A stretch of DNA of 34,384 nt, taken from Scytonema tolypothrichoides VB-61278 (GTDB taxonomy: Bacteria > Cyanobacteriota > Cyanobacteriia > Cyanobacteriales > Nostocaceae). The stretch is taken from the NCBI RefSeq assembly GCF_000828085.3, contig NZ_JXCA02000023.1, forward strand, positions 416,396 to 450,779. Direction: 5' to 3'. The first letter of the stretch is position 1. Every line of letters begins with the position of its first letter. The position numbers and the translations under genes were made by a program. Shown piece after piece: positions 7,397 to 16,311 of the stretch. Below the pieces are notes generated by a model. That model did no database searches and was not told where the DNA came from. It was given only the letters and a program-made list of their open reading frames with translations.

Positions 7397-8701
7397 CTAA
7401 TCACTCCTCAGTGCGGTGATTGGGTCAAGTCTGGCAGCATTGCGAGCTGGGATGACACCAGCCAGCAGTCCAATCACAAATGTTAAACCAAAGCCGAATA
7501 CAATCGACCAGGGCGAAATGACGAAGGGAAATTTGAACAGATTTGAGGCTGCGAAGGCGATCGCAATTCCAAGGCATATACCAACAACCCCTCCCATGAT
7601 TGCAATCACCACTGCCTCAGCTAAAAATTGGGTTAAGATGGCTGTACCAGTCGCTCCAATCGCTTTACGAATCCCAATTTCGCGTGTTCGTTCCACCACT
7701 GACACAAGCATGATATTGGCAATGCCAATACCGCCAACAATTAAAGAAATTCCGGCAACTGCTACTATCATCACCGTAAAAAGCTTGGATGTACTGGTGA
7801 GCGTTTCGATGATATCGGCTGAGTTCACCGTCCTAAAATCATCCGTTTCTCCTTTTTCGGGAAAAATGCCGTGTCGTACCCGTAAGAGATTTGTAGTTTG
7901 ATACTGGGCAGCATCTAGCAAATCCTGGCTTTTGACTTTGACATAAATTCCTCTGATGGCGAGTCCTTTGACAGCGTTGTTTCCCACTAACCGGGCAGAC
8001 ATATTGGTAAGCGGGATATAAATTTGTTCATCCGGGTTTAGTGGACCTTGCGCTCCCTTCGTCTCCATCACGCCAATTACGTCATAGGTTTCTCCGGCGA
8101 TACGGATTTGTGCGCCTTCTGCGTTGCTTCCTGTTCCCAGCAGTTCATCTCGTGCGGTGGGACCCAATATCGCCACAGCTTTCGCTGAATCGACTTCCTC
8201 CTGACTGAAAAATCTACCTGTTTGAGGATGCGTGTTTCGTACATATGGATAATTAATATCAGTTCCAATAATGGTCATTGAATCGTTGTTTCCGGCATAA
8301 ACAACTTGGGCATTCTGTTGCAGGAAAGCAGACACCCGGTCAACACCTAAAACCTCTTGCGCGATCGCCTGAGCATCTTCTAGGGTTAATGTCGTAGCAC
8401 TACCACTGCCTTGTCGCACTCCGCCACTTCTGGCTGCACCCGATTGTACTTGCAAAATGTCAGTTCCCAGTGATTGTAATCGTTGCTCGGTTGACTTTTG
8501 GGTGCCTTGACCGATAGCGGTAACGGCGATTACTGCCGTAATGCCAATGATGACGCCTAACATGGTTAGCAGGCTGCGGAGTTTATTATTCCACAGTGCC
8601 TCTAGAGCCATCGACAGAATTTCAACCATCGATACCGATGAACTCCCAACCAAAGCAGATGCCTGTTTAACCCGTGGTTTGCGCTTACGTGATTTTTTCA
8701 T
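7397..8701 (-). CDS. MacB-like ABC transporter permease (FtsX-type)
   Basis: 434 aa. After a basic N-terminal tail comes ALEALWNNKLRSLLTMLGVIIGITAVI, the signature first membrane segment of MacB/LolC-type permeases. A large periplasmic domain (about 70-300) and three C-terminal membrane segments (LFTVMIVAVAGISLIVGGIGIANIML, then two more after VERTREIGIRKAIGA) end with PARNAARLDPITALRSD. There is no ATP-binding domain in this protein, unlike true MacB, so it needs a separate ATPase. It follows the periplasmic adaptor gene by 27 bp in one operon. Probable role: export of a small molecule or peptide across the envelope. Confidence 0.9.
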   Translation of the reverse strand: MKKSRKRKPRVKQASALVGSSSVSMVEILSMALEALWNNKLRSLLTMLGVIIGITAVIAVTAIGQGTQKSTEQRLQSLGTDILQVQSGAARSGGVRQGSGSATTLTLEDAQAIAQEVLGVDRVSAFLQQNAQVVYAGNNDSMTIIGTDINYPYVRNTHPQTGRFFSQEEVDSAKAVAILGPTARDELLGTGSNAEGAQIRIAGETYDVIGVMETKGAQGPLNPDEQIYIPLTNMSARLVGNNAVKGLAIRGIYVKVKSQDLLDAAQYQTTNLLRVRHGIFPEKGETDDFRTVNSADIIETLTSTSKLFTVMIVAVAGISLIVGGIGIANIMLVSVVERTREIGIRKAIGATGTAILTQFLAEAVVIAIMGGVVGICLGIAIAFAASNLFKFPFVISPWSIVFGFGLTFVIGLLAGVIPARNAARLDPITALRSD

Positions 8702-8728
8702 TGCTAAACCTCGCTTGTAAAATCAAGT

Positions 8729-10279
8729 CTAAAAACCACCGCGACGACCACCCATACCGCCATAACCACCGCCCATACCGCCATAACCACCCCTCCTGTT
8801 ACTAGAGTTCCTGTCCCTATTGAGACCTCGTGGCGGACTCACCAAAACTTTTTCATTTCCTTCCAAACCAGAGCGCACTTCGGTTTTGTTTCCCACGGTT
8901 AATCCAGTTTTAATTGGCACAAATCGAGTCTTCCCGGTTTCCGTAAGTACCCGCACTCCGGTGCCATTTTCCTGGCGGGCGATCGCCACCGTTGGTACAA
9001 CAAGCACATTATTTAAGCTCCCTGCATTGAATTTCACATCGACATTCATGCTAGGAAGCAGAAGAGTTTCAGGATCGGTAAGATCCACTCTCACTTTAAG
9101 GCTGGTGACATTAGATGTTACAGTTGCAACAGCGGCAATCTGGGCAACTTTCCCCTGAAAGGTTTTGTCAGGATACGCGTCGGCTGTAATAGTGACCGAC
9201 TGGCCGACCTTAATTTTGCTAATATCAGTTTCGGCAACATTTGCCACAACCTGATAATTTGATGCCAGTGACAGAATCGAAGAAGAGGTTGCTCCTGAAA
9301 CCGAACTCCCGGATGTTGTCGGTGTTACGAAATCACCCGGATCGGAATACTTGGAAGTCACAATGCCACTAAATGGGGCACGAATGACCATGTCTTGAAT
9401 TTGTGTTTGAATCGTTTTCAGGCTGCCCTGCTGCTGAACCACCTGAGCGCGTGCAGAGTCAATATCTTCTTTGCGTGTTCCTGCTTTCAGCAGTGCTAAA
9501 GCTTCCTCTTTTTCCTTGACTGCTGCTTTTAATTGCTCGATATCTTCTGTGCGTGAGCCTGCTTTTTGCAATGCCAGGGCTTGCTGCGCTTCATTAACCG
9601 CAGCTTGGGCGCTGTCCTTGTCAGCACGTTTTTGATTGACAATCTGAAGGGAAATAGCACCAGCATTGTAGAGTTGCTGATTGCGCTGGAAATCATCTTC
9701 GGCTTTTGCTAAACTTGCTTGAGCGCTTTTTAAACGTGCTTGTGCTTGAGCAATATCTTGAGGGCGGTTACCTGCTTCTGCTTTTTGCAAGTTTGCTTGG
9801 GCTTGTTCTAATTGTGCCTGTGCTTGAGCAATATCTTGAGGGCGATTCCCTGCTATTGCCTTTTGCAAATTCGCCTGGGCAGAAGCCAGAGATCCCCGTG
9901 CTTGAATGAGTTGTCCTTGCAGGTTTGAGTCATCCATGTATGCGAGGATTTGTCCTGCTTTCACAGAATCACCTTCATCCACCAGCAAGCTTTTTAGCCG
10001 TCCAGAGCTTTTGGGGCTGACGTTGGTCGATTGTTTGGCTTCAATGATACCGTTGGCTGAGATGGTGATGGGTAAGGTTTCTCGCTGGACTGGAACTGTC
10101 TGCATTTTACTTCTGGCTTCCTGAGCGGAGAAAATAACCGTCTGACGGTAAACAAGATATCCACCCCCCGTCAGTGAACTGAGAATCAGTAACCCCATCA
10201 GCCACTTGGTTAACTTGTGTTTCATCAAGCCTTTTCCTGAAGGCTTAAATGTAGTAGCTTGGAGAGAATCAAGTGTCAT
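8729..10279 (-). CDS. MacA/HlyD-type periplasmic adaptor (membrane fusion protein)
   Basis: 516 aa. One N-terminal membrane anchor (about 20-45), a split lipoyl domain (SGRLKSLLVDEGDSVKAGQILAYMD and its partner near 300, IRAPFSGIVTSKYSDPGD), then beta-barrel and membrane-proximal domains. The hairpin between the lipoyl halves contains four imperfect repeats of about 33 residues, recognisable by GNRPQDI, GNRPQDI, GSRTEDI and GTRKEDI, which lengthen the coiled coil. The C-terminus is a glycine/arginine-rich tail (GGYGGMGG repeats). A start at the later ATG (residue 19, MKHKLTKW) is equally possible. It bridges the permease at 7397 to an outer-membrane channel encoded elsewhere. Confidence 0.9.
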   Translation of the reverse strand: MTLDSLQATTFKPSGKGLMKHKLTKWLMGLLILSSLTGGGYLVYRQTVIFSAQEARSKMQTVPVQRETLPITISANGIIEAKQSTNVSPKSSGRLKSLLVDEGDSVKAGQILAYMDDSNLQGQLIQARGSLASAQANLQKAIAGNRPQDIAQAQAQLEQAQANLQKAEAGNRPQDIAQAQARLKSAQASLAKAEDDFQRNQQLYNAGAISLQIVNQKRADKDSAQAAVNEAQQALALQKAGSRTEDIEQLKAAVKEKEEALALLKAGTRKEDIDSARAQVVQQQGSLKTIQTQIQDMVIRAPFSGIVTSKYSDPGDFVTPTTSGSSVSGATSSSILSLASNYQVVANVAETDISKIKVGQSVTITADAYPDKTFQGKVAQIAAVATVTSNVTSLKVRVDLTDPETLLLPSMNVDVKFNAGSLNNVLVVPTVAIARQENGTGVRVLTETGKTRFVPIKTGLTVGNKTEVRSGLEGNEKVLVSPPRGLNRDRNSSNRRGGYGGMGGGYGGMGGRRGGF

Positions 10280-10668
10280 AGGCTGCTTTGCACCTTAAGT
10301 GTAAACAACAATAAGTCATTGCGTTCGTGCTTTGTGCGGCTCCTAAAGGGAGCATCGCTCTTGCTTGGTTGTATTCAAACAGTGAACAGTTATCAGTTAT
10401 CAGTTATCAAATACCAGCCGCAATTATCAGTTATCAAGTATCCGCAGTAGGAAACGGACTCGTCCACTCCTTATTAACTGCGATACACTGAGCGTGGTCG
10501 TTGTGTTCACTGATAACTGTTGAAACTGGAAGGAGTTGATACTTTCAATTACAGCAGCCCAACATGACAGCTTGCCCTTTGTTTAAATTACAATTTTGTA
10601 ATTTGTTTTGTACTGATGTGATTAAATAATTTATTTGCTAAACATTGATGGGCACTGTGTCAAATTTG
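10280..10668. other. Intergenic region between adaptor and cytochrome b561 genes
   Basis: No gene is recognisable. It holds heptamer repeats of AGTTATC (three copies at 10388-10408, two more near 10423-10436) and the palindrome at 10585-10604. It is the upstream region of the minus-strand adaptor gene. Confidence 0.7.
10585..10604. promoter_or_regulatory. Palindromic operator candidate A
   Basis: AAATTACAA-TT-TTGTAATTT, a perfect 9-bp inverted repeat. It matches 18 of 20 bases with the palindrome at 11579-11598 in front of the response-regulator gene, and both are preceded by ATGACAGC about 20 bp to the left. It lies about 305 bp upstream of the efflux operon start. Binding by the neighbouring OmpR-type regulator is inferred. 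Confidence 0.6.
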
Positions 10669-11226
10669 TCAAGTGTCATTCTTGAAAATCTGTTTCCAGG
10701 TTCTACGGAGAAACTGACGTTGCTCAATTATATGTAGGACAACTAGTGCTAGCAGGGTGTAGGACAGCCAGAAGTGTAGATTGTAAGCGATCGCACCAAC
10801 AGAACGATTTTCCTCAAACCAATTAGGCAATGTCACAAAAAAGAACGGAATTTCATGCCCACCTGAGTTTGATAAAAAAATGCCACTGATTGGAACAACT
10901 AGCATCAGTAGATAAAGCACTAAATGCAGGGAAAAGGTTTTGATCCACTGGGGTGTCAGTCTGGGAGTGCGTTTGAGATACTTTTTTGCCATAACTTGCA
11001 GCAACGTAAAAACCCTCAAAAGCAGCAAACCCAAAACTAATACACCAAATGACTTATGGACGTTGTACAGAGAGCCTCTAAAGAAAACTTCACGCGGCAA
11101 GCGAGCCATCACTATACCAATTAGGTAGATGATGAGAAAACAGGTAGCCATAACCCAATGCAGCTTCCATAACCGCCCAAACGCATCATTTAATCGTCCT
11201 TTCAAGGAAGTTGTGGTGTTTGGCAT
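10669..11226 (-). CDS. Cytochrome b561-like membrane protein
   Basis: 185 aa from the ATG at 11226; a TTG at 11271 would add 15 residues without support. Four membrane segments contain the haem-ligating histidines: KLHWVMATCFLIIYLIG, YNVHKSFGVLVLGLLLL, FSLHLVLYLLMLVVPISGIFL and YNLHFWLSYTLLALVVLHI. This is the bacterial cytochrome b561 (di-haem b, quinol- or superoxide-linked) pattern. It is divergent from the response regulator, whose intergenic region (11227-11652) carries a palindromic site, so co-regulation is likely. Confidence 0.85.
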   Translation of the reverse strand: MPNTTTSLKGRLNDAFGRLWKLHWVMATCFLIIYLIGIVMARLPREVFFRGSLYNVHKSFGVLVLGLLLLRVFTLLQVMAKKYLKRTPRLTPQWIKTFSLHLVLYLLMLVVPISGIFLSNSGGHEIPFFFVTLPNWFEENRSVGAIAYNLHFWLSYTLLALVVLHIIEQRQFLRRTWKQIFKNDT

Positions 11227-11578
11227 AAAATTTTGGTTAGGTAGGAAATAGAAAACGCTTGACAGTGCCAAGCCCTGGACTATACAAACAACATTGTATA
11301 TAAGTATGAAAGCATCACCAAAAATGATTGTTTATGGATAAGTTTGAGGCACTGAAAGGGATGAACAGTTGATTTTAGCGTGTCAAACTTCGATTGTCCC
11401 AATATCATTTATGCCCGCTCTAAGGGAGATTCAAATAAAAAAATGCCCAACCTTCAATAACTAGTTGGTGTTCGAGTTGGCGCGTGGAGAATGAATTTGC
11501 TTTATGCATTCTTCCCTGTTGCTGACAGCTTGATTGCCGATTAGCCAGCACCTCAAAATGACAGCCCACCTTATATTT

Positions 11579-11598
11579 GAATTACACTTTTGTAATTT
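11579..11598. promoter_or_regulatory. Palindromic operator candidate B
   Basis: GAATTACA-CTTT-TGTAATTT, 18/20 identical to the site at 10585-10604, ending 54 bp before the response-regulator start codon. The distance is suitable for autoregulation by an OmpR-type protein. The rest of 11227-11652 shows no gene. Confidence 0.65.
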
Positions 11599-11652
11599 GA
11601 GCCAAACGGTAATAAATCTAGAATGAAGCAATAGGTCGAGTCATAAATAGTT

Positions 11653-12333
11653 GTGAATGTTCTGTTTGTCGAAGACGAAGCAAAAATTGCTAACTTTGTC
11701 CAGGCTGGACTGAAGGAGCAGGGATTTGTCGTAGATTATTGCGACAACGGTGATGAAGGATATCTGCGAGCATTAGACAATGAATACGATGTGATTGTGC
11801 TCGACATCATGGTACCAGGGAAAGATGGACTATGGATTCTCAAACAACTGCGGCGTTCAGGTCGAAATGTTCCCGTAATTTTGTTGACAGCTCGCAATGA
11901 ATTGGATGATCGTCTGGAAGGGCTGAATTTGGGAGCGGATGACTACATTGCAAAACCGTTTTTTGTGGAAGAATTAGCGGCTCGAATTCATGCTGTTGTG
12001 CGCCCGAGTGTGGGTACTCGTCAAAATTTGCTTTCGGTTGGATCGCTTAAGCTCGATCGCATCACGCGAGAAGTCACTTGCCATCAACAAGCAATAGAAT
12101 TGAGCAGCCGCGAGTTTAATCTTTTGGAGTATCTCATGCGCTCTCCGGGACGGGTTTTCACTCGTACCCAAATCCTAGAACACGTTTGGGGCTACGACTT
12201 TAATCCCAACACCAATGTCGTGGATGTTTGTATTCAGCGCATTCGTAAAAAAATTGACTCTATTGATCGAGCAAATTGGATTGAAAGCATTCGAGGGGTT
12301 GGATATCGATTTTGCAAACCGGATTTAATATGA
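11653..12333 (+). CDS. OmpR-family response regulator
   Basis: 226 aa. Receiver domain with the acidic pair E7/D8, phospho-acceptor D51 (VIVLDIMVPG), T79 and K101 (DDYIAKPF). The C-terminal winged helix ends with VFTRTQILEHVWGYDF...NVVDVCIQRIRKKID and a GVGYRF close, typical of OmpR/PhoB proteins. The start is a GTG at 11653, with no strong Shine-Dalgarno. Its stop overlaps the kinase ATG (ATGA), so the pair is translationally coupled. Similar pairs in cyanobacteria (RppA/RppB, NrsR/NrsS) respond to metals or redox; the signal here is not known. Confidence 0.92.
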   Translation: MNVLFVEDEAKIANFVQAGLKEQGFVVDYCDNGDEGYLRALDNEYDVIVLDIMVPGKDGLWILKQLRRSGRNVPVILLTARNELDDRLEGLNLGADDYIAKPFFVEELAARIHAVVRPSVGTRQNLLSVGSLKLDRITREVTCHQQAIELSSREFNLLEYLMRSPGRVFTRTQILEHVWGYDFNPNTNVVDVCIQRIRKKIDSIDRANWIESIRGVGYRFCKPDLI

Positions 12334-13784
12334 GATTGCGTTCGTTTCGACTCCGGACAGCTTTGTCGTGTGCAGCTTTGGCTGGAAGCGCATTAGTCGG
12401 GTTTGGTGCAGTCTCCTGGTTCCAAATTTACAATGCTCAGATCAATCGCTTGGATGCACAACTTTTCAATCAGTTGGTGCGGGCAACTCGTTCAGCCCAG
12501 CGAGAGCGATTGCAGTTTTTCGGAGATTCATTACCCTATGCCTTCGGAACAAATACGAAAATCCCTATCGCCGTGCTGGTGCGAGATGCAAAAGGCAACA
12601 CACTTTATCAATCCGACGAAGTGCCTACAGATCTCGACGTGAATCGTCTGTTGCTTAGGCGTCTTGAGTTGACACCTTTGCCACCGCCTCCTAAGAATGA
12701 ACCACCACCAAAACTCTCCAATACAAATCCCGCCGTTGCATCGCCCTTTCTTCGCCCACCCGCACCTCCGTTTGTCACACTCGCGACGACAACAGGAACT
12801 TGGCGGATTGGGGCAGCTAAATTTTCGAATGTTCAGGTTGCGATCGCCGTTAGTCTGCAAGCCGTCAATCAACAGATGGGTACCATTCGCAATATCTTCC
12901 TTGTTTCAATTTCGGGAGCGCTTTTGCTAGTTGCTTTTGGGGCATGGGCAGTTTCTGGTGGTGCCTTGCGTCCTATCCGGCAATTAACAGGCGTTATTCA
13001 ACAGGTGACTGTTAAAGGGCTAGATCAGCGAATCCCGATTGGGACAACGGATCTTGAATTTGTGGAACTGATTCAGGTGTTTAACCAAATGCTGGAACGT
13101 CTGGAACGCAGTTTTACACAAGCCTCCCGCTTCAGTGCTGACGCAGCTCACGAGTTGAAAACTCCACTGACGATTCTGCAAGGCGAACTGGAACGAATGC
13201 TGCAACAGGTTGACTCTGGAAGTGAAGTGCAACAGCGCTTAAGTAATTTGTTAGATGAGGTGCGTCGTCTAAGTGGTATTACGCGGAAACTCTTGCTGCT
13301 GTCTCTAGCAGATGCGGGACAAATGAAGTTGTTTCTGGTTGAGGTGGATATGTCTGAGTTGCTCATGGAGATGGTAGAAGATGTGGAACTGCTGGCTCCC
13401 CACCTGAGTGTGCAAACTGATATTGCTGATGGGCTGAGGGTACAGGGCGATCGCGATCTCCTCATTCAAGTTCTGCAAAATTTGTTTAGTAATGCCATCA
13501 AATATAATCTCCCTAACGGCTGGATAGAGATTCACGCATGGCAAACTCAAACAACTCTGCATGTAACGATCGCCAATGCTTCAAAAGAGATTTCGGTGGG
13601 CGATCGCTCGCGCATTTTTGATCGCTTCCATCGCGGTGATCCTGCTCGAACCCGCAAGGTAGAAGGAATTGGACTGGGACTCAGCTTAGCCCGTGAAATT
13701 GCTCGGGCACATCGTGGCGAGCTTACTCTTGATTCTACATGGGATGGGCAGACGGCGTTTACTCTCACTTTGCCGATGAGGTGA
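12330..13784 (+). CDS. Sensor histidine kinase, partner of the OmpR-type regulator
   Basis: 484 aa from the ATG at 12330, which overlaps the regulator stop; a TTG at 12312 is rejected. Membrane segments at about 11-33 and 189-210 enclose a periplasmic sensor domain with a proline-rich stretch (about 115-150). A HAMP linker precedes the HisKA box SADAAHELKTPLTILQGELE (H274). The HATPase domain has N (NLFSNAIKYN) and G boxes (GIGLGLSLAREIA). The layout is that of CusS/RppB-like kinases. Its stop lies 3 bp before the inverted repeat of the short element at 13787. Confidence 0.92.
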   Translation: MRLRSFRLRTALSCAALAGSALVGFGAVSWFQIYNAQINRLDAQLFNQLVRATRSAQRERLQFFGDSLPYAFGTNTKIPIAVLVRDAKGNTLYQSDEVPTDLDVNRLLLRRLELTPLPPPPKNEPPPKLSNTNPAVASPFLRPPAPPFVTLATTTGTWRIGAAKFSNVQVAIAVSLQAVNQQMGTIRNIFLVSISGALLLVAFGAWAVSGGALRPIRQLTGVIQQVTVKGLDQRIPIGTTDLEFVELIQVFNQMLERLERSFTQASRFSADAAHELKTPLTILQGELERMLQQVDSGSEVQQRLSNLLDEVRRLSGITRKLLLLSLADAGQMKLFLVEVDMSELLMEMVEDVELLAPHLSVQTDIADGLRVQGDRDLLIQVLQNLFSNAIKYNLPNGWIEIHAWQTQTTLHVTIANASKEISVGDRSRIFDRFHRGDPARTRKVEGIGLGLSLAREIARAHRGELTLDSTWDGQTAFTLTLPMR

Positions 13785-13967
13785 TTTTATTAACCCAAGT
13801 TGCGGGTTATTAAATTCTGAGTGAAAAGTACCTATCTATTCATGCGTTAAGCTAGCTGCGCCTCCGGCAATCCCCTATGACGAGTTGACAGTTGCGCTAC
13901 GCGCAACCGTCACTTCAACCCAACCAAAAGTATAAGTGTTAAATAAGCTTAAAGTATTAAAATAAAC

Positions 13968-14150
13968 TCATTGTAATCGCCGATTAAATCGCGATTTTTC
14001 TAACATATCCGGGATCAAGTTATGGTCTTTCATATAGTCGCAAGCCTTGGTATGATTTCCATGAAAGAACATTGCAGCGCAGACAGCCGTTGTCATAATT
14101 TCTGCATCACTCATATTTCTTCGGCAATCTTCATCATGCCCGTTAAGCGT
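13968..14150 (-). pseudogene. Transposase N-terminal fragment (IS982/IS4-like)
   Basis: The reading MSDAEIMTTAVCAAMFFHGN, followed by a segment ending KSRFNRRLQ, matches the start of DDE transposases of the IS982/IS4 kind found in cyanobacteria. The frame stops at 13968, before any catalytic domain. Upstream, the open frame runs through palindromic-repeat sequence (to 14252) that is not transposase. The gene is therefore truncated at both ends and cannot encode an active enzyme. Family assignment is by eye. Confidence 0.65.
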
Positions 14151-14231
14151 AAGCGCAAGCGCACGCCAAGGGCGAACGCGTAGCGTGCGCCTCTGGCGCT
14201 TAGCTCTACCTTCGGCAGAGCTACGCTTAAC
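14142..14231. repeat. Nested palindromic repeat inside the transposase remnant
   Basis: GTTAAGCGTA (14142-14151) pairs perfectly with TACGCTTAAC (14222-14231). Inside are GCGCACGC/GCGTGCGC and AGCTCT/AGAGCT hairpins. It is a 90-bp composite of interspersed GC-rich palindromes inserted in the element at 13787. Confidence 0.7.
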
Positions 14232-14333
14232 ACCCACAAAAGTAACTAGCAACTTGGGTTAATAAGCTTTTTAGCCTTAACTGAACCGTATTGACATCAG
14301 ACGCGAGCATATCTCGCAGTTGTTCACCGTTCT

Positions 14334-15443
14334 TTAGGAAGCGAATAAGAGTTTTATATTCGATATCTCACAATCTCGGCGCTCAGCTTTAAGAGCAGCA
14401 CTACCAAGGAATTTTGTCACTTTGGAAACAGTATCAACCGCAAAATTAATATCAGCCCGCGAAACATCTAAATGAGTAACAGCCCTAATTGATTGACCTA
14501 CGGCTCCCATTTTCACACCGTACTGTTGTAACAGAGTCAGAAACATACCTTTGTCGATTCCTAGTTGAGAAACATCAAAGAAAACGATGTTTGTATCCGG
14601 CTTTGTGTCTTGAACTGTAATTCCTTCGATTTCACTCAGTCGTCGAGCCAGATAAGTTGCGTTGTCGTGGTCTTCTTGTAAACGTTCAACATGATGGTCA
14701 AGTGCATAGAGACAACCTGCAGCAATAATGCCAGCTTGACGCATTGCGCCACCAAAAATGTGTTTATATCGACGTGCTTCAGAGATGAACTCTCGTGTAC
14801 CCGCAAGAACAGCACCCATTGGTGCCCCTAGCCCTTTAGTAAAGTCAATCCAGACAGAATCAACACAATTAGCAAAATCCTTGGCCTGGGTTTGAGACGC
14901 AACAACTGCATTTAAAAGTCTTGCCCCGTCCATGTGGGTGGCTAAACCTTTTTGACGGGAGAACTCGCAAACCTCGCGTAGTTCATTGAGCCGCCAAACC
15001 GAACCTCCTCTAAAATTGTGGGTTTGCTCAACACACAATAAGCGTGGATTTGCAGAGTAAAGGTAAGGAGCAGTCGCGACTCTTCCAAGTGCTTGCTCGA
15101 TAGCATCGACCGTAAAAATTCCTCGCTCGCTGGCAATCGGTTCCATTAATACACCAGAAGTCAGTGCTGCACCCCCCGATTCAGCTCGAATAATGTGTGA
15201 CATCTGTTCTGCTAGCACCACATCAGCAGGGCGAGTATGGGTCTTGATTGACACAAAGTTGCAAATGGTTCCACAGGCAAAGAAAAGAGCGGCTTCTTTG
15301 CCTAGTAAATCTGCAACACGTTCTAGTAATCTGTTAACGGTCGGGTCTTCTCCTTTTTGTTCATCTCCAACCTCAGCATTGGCTATCGCCTGTCGCATTG
15401 CGTGTGTCGGCTTTGTTTCAGTATCGCTGGTCAACGAAATCAT
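14334..15443 (-). CDS. Low-specificity threonine aldolase-like PLP enzyme (beta-eliminating lyase family)
   Basis: 369 aa from the ATG at 15443, which has AGGAG just upstream; an earlier in-frame start at 15503 adds a hydrophobic stretch without support. It begins MISLTSDTETKPTHAMRQAI, the hallmark N-terminus of threonine aldolases. The PLP-binding aspartate segment is THMDGARLLNA and the Schiff-base lysine lies in DFTKGLGAPMGAVLAG. These fold-type I enzymes split beta-hydroxy amino acids into glycine and an aldehyde, or run the reverse. It follows a serine acetyltransferase gene by 63 bp on the same strand, so both may act on serine/threonine-type metabolites. Confidence 0.85.
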   Translation of the reverse strand: MISLTSDTETKPTHAMRQAIANAEVGDEQKGEDPTVNRLLERVADLLGKEAALFFACGTICNFVSIKTHTRPADVVLAEQMSHIIRAESGGAALTSGVLMEPIASERGIFTVDAIEQALGRVATAPYLYSANPRLLCVEQTHNFRGGSVWRLNELREVCEFSRQKGLATHMDGARLLNAVVASQTQAKDFANCVDSVWIDFTKGLGAPMGAVLAGTREFISEARRYKHIFGGAMRQAGIIAAGCLYALDHHVERLQEDHDNATYLARRLSEIEGITVQDTKPDTNIVFFDVSQLGIDKGMFLTLLQQYGVKMGAVGQSIRAVTHLDVSRADINFAVDTVSKVTKFLGSAALKAERRDCEISNIKLLFAS

Positions 15444-15506
15444 AAGTACTCCTAGAATAGGTATTAGGTATATAAGGGTTTTAAGTTCTATCAATTGCTG
15501 CAATGC

Positions 15507-16112
15507 TTATTTGCCGATTGGACAATTTGCGAGTCTGGAAATAATTCGACCAGGTATGCCGACTACTGTAGAGTTTGGCGGTATGTCTTTTAGGACTACG
15601 CTAACAGCACCAACACGGGCGTGACTGCCGATATTAATATTGCCGAGAATTTTAGCTCCCGCGCCAACAGTAACATTACAGCCCAAGGTGGGATGACGTT
15701 TACCGCTTTCTTTACCTGTTCCGCCAAGGGTTACACCCTGATACAGCAAACAATAATCTCCTACCACTGCGGTTTCACCGATAACTACTCCCATACCGTG
15801 GTCGATAAATACACCTTTGCCTATAACCGCACCTGGGTGAATTTCAATTCCTGTCAGGAAGCGAGCGAGATGAGAAATAAAACAGGGCAAAAAGAAAACG
15901 CCACCCTTGTGAAGCAAATGGGCTATGCGATAGAGGATTATCGCTTGAGGACCAGGGTAGAGGAGCAAAACTTCTAACCAGTTGCTCGCAGCCGGATCAC
16001 GCCTCATAACAACCGCATAATCTTCGACTAAAGTTTCCCAAGCTTTCTTGAGGAGATCCCAGCTTTTTTGATAAGAATAAACACTGTTTAGTAATCTGTT
16101 GTAAGCAGTCAT
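15507..16112 (-). CDS. cysE: Serine O-acetyltransferase
   Basis: 201 aa from the ATG at 16112; a TTG nine bases earlier is rejected. The C-terminal two thirds form a left-handed beta-helix of hexapeptide repeats ([23 protein letters not shown]). The catalytic His/Asp region is intact ([22 protein letters not shown]). It makes O-acetylserine from serine and acetyl-CoA for cysteine synthesis. The neighbours (PLP lyase downstream, cupin upstream) are not usual cysteine genes, so this copy may be specialised. Confidence 0.88.
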   Translation of the reverse strand: MTAYNRLLNSVYSYQKSWDLLKKAWETLVEDYAVVMRRDPAASNWLEVLLLYPGPQAIILYRIAHLLHKGGVFFLPCFISHLARFLTGIEIHPGAVIGKGVFIDHGMGVVIGETAVVGDYCLLYQGVTLGGTGKESGKRHPTLGCNVTVGAGAKILGNINIGSHARVGAVSVVLKDIPPNSTVVGIPGRIISRLANCPIGK

Positions 16113-16265
16113 AGTTAACAAGCTCTTTACTTATAGTTTTTTTTGGTTTGATAGTGATGCGCGTTATTTTCAGTCGCATCAATCACCAGATGCTCACTCA
16201 ATCGATCAACATCTAGTGCCTTCGTTATGTTCTACAGATGTGAAAACCGTAATCAATAACACAAG

Positions 16266-16298
16266 ATTGCCTTCACAATAGACGAATGAGAAGGCAAT
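16266..16298. terminator. Hairpin between cupin and cysE genes
   Basis: ATTGCCTTC (16266-16274) pairs perfectly with GAAGGCAAT (16290-16298), 13 bp past the cupin stop. There is no strong T-run, so it may be an attenuator, processing site or weak terminator of the minus-strand cupin transcript. Confidence 0.4.
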
Positions 16299-16311
16299 TC
16301 TGGTTCACTTG

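Larger units (their letters stand above)
13787..14265. mobile_element. Short transposable-element derivative with 17-bp terminal inverted repeats
   Basis: TTATTAACCCAAGTTGC at 13787-13803 is the exact reverse complement of 14249-14265. Between them lie 445 bp containing an N-terminal transposase fragment and nested palindromes. The size (479 bp) and perfect ends suggest an internally deleted, MITE-like insertion sequence that a full-length relative could mobilise. No target duplication was recognised. Confidence 0.7.
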
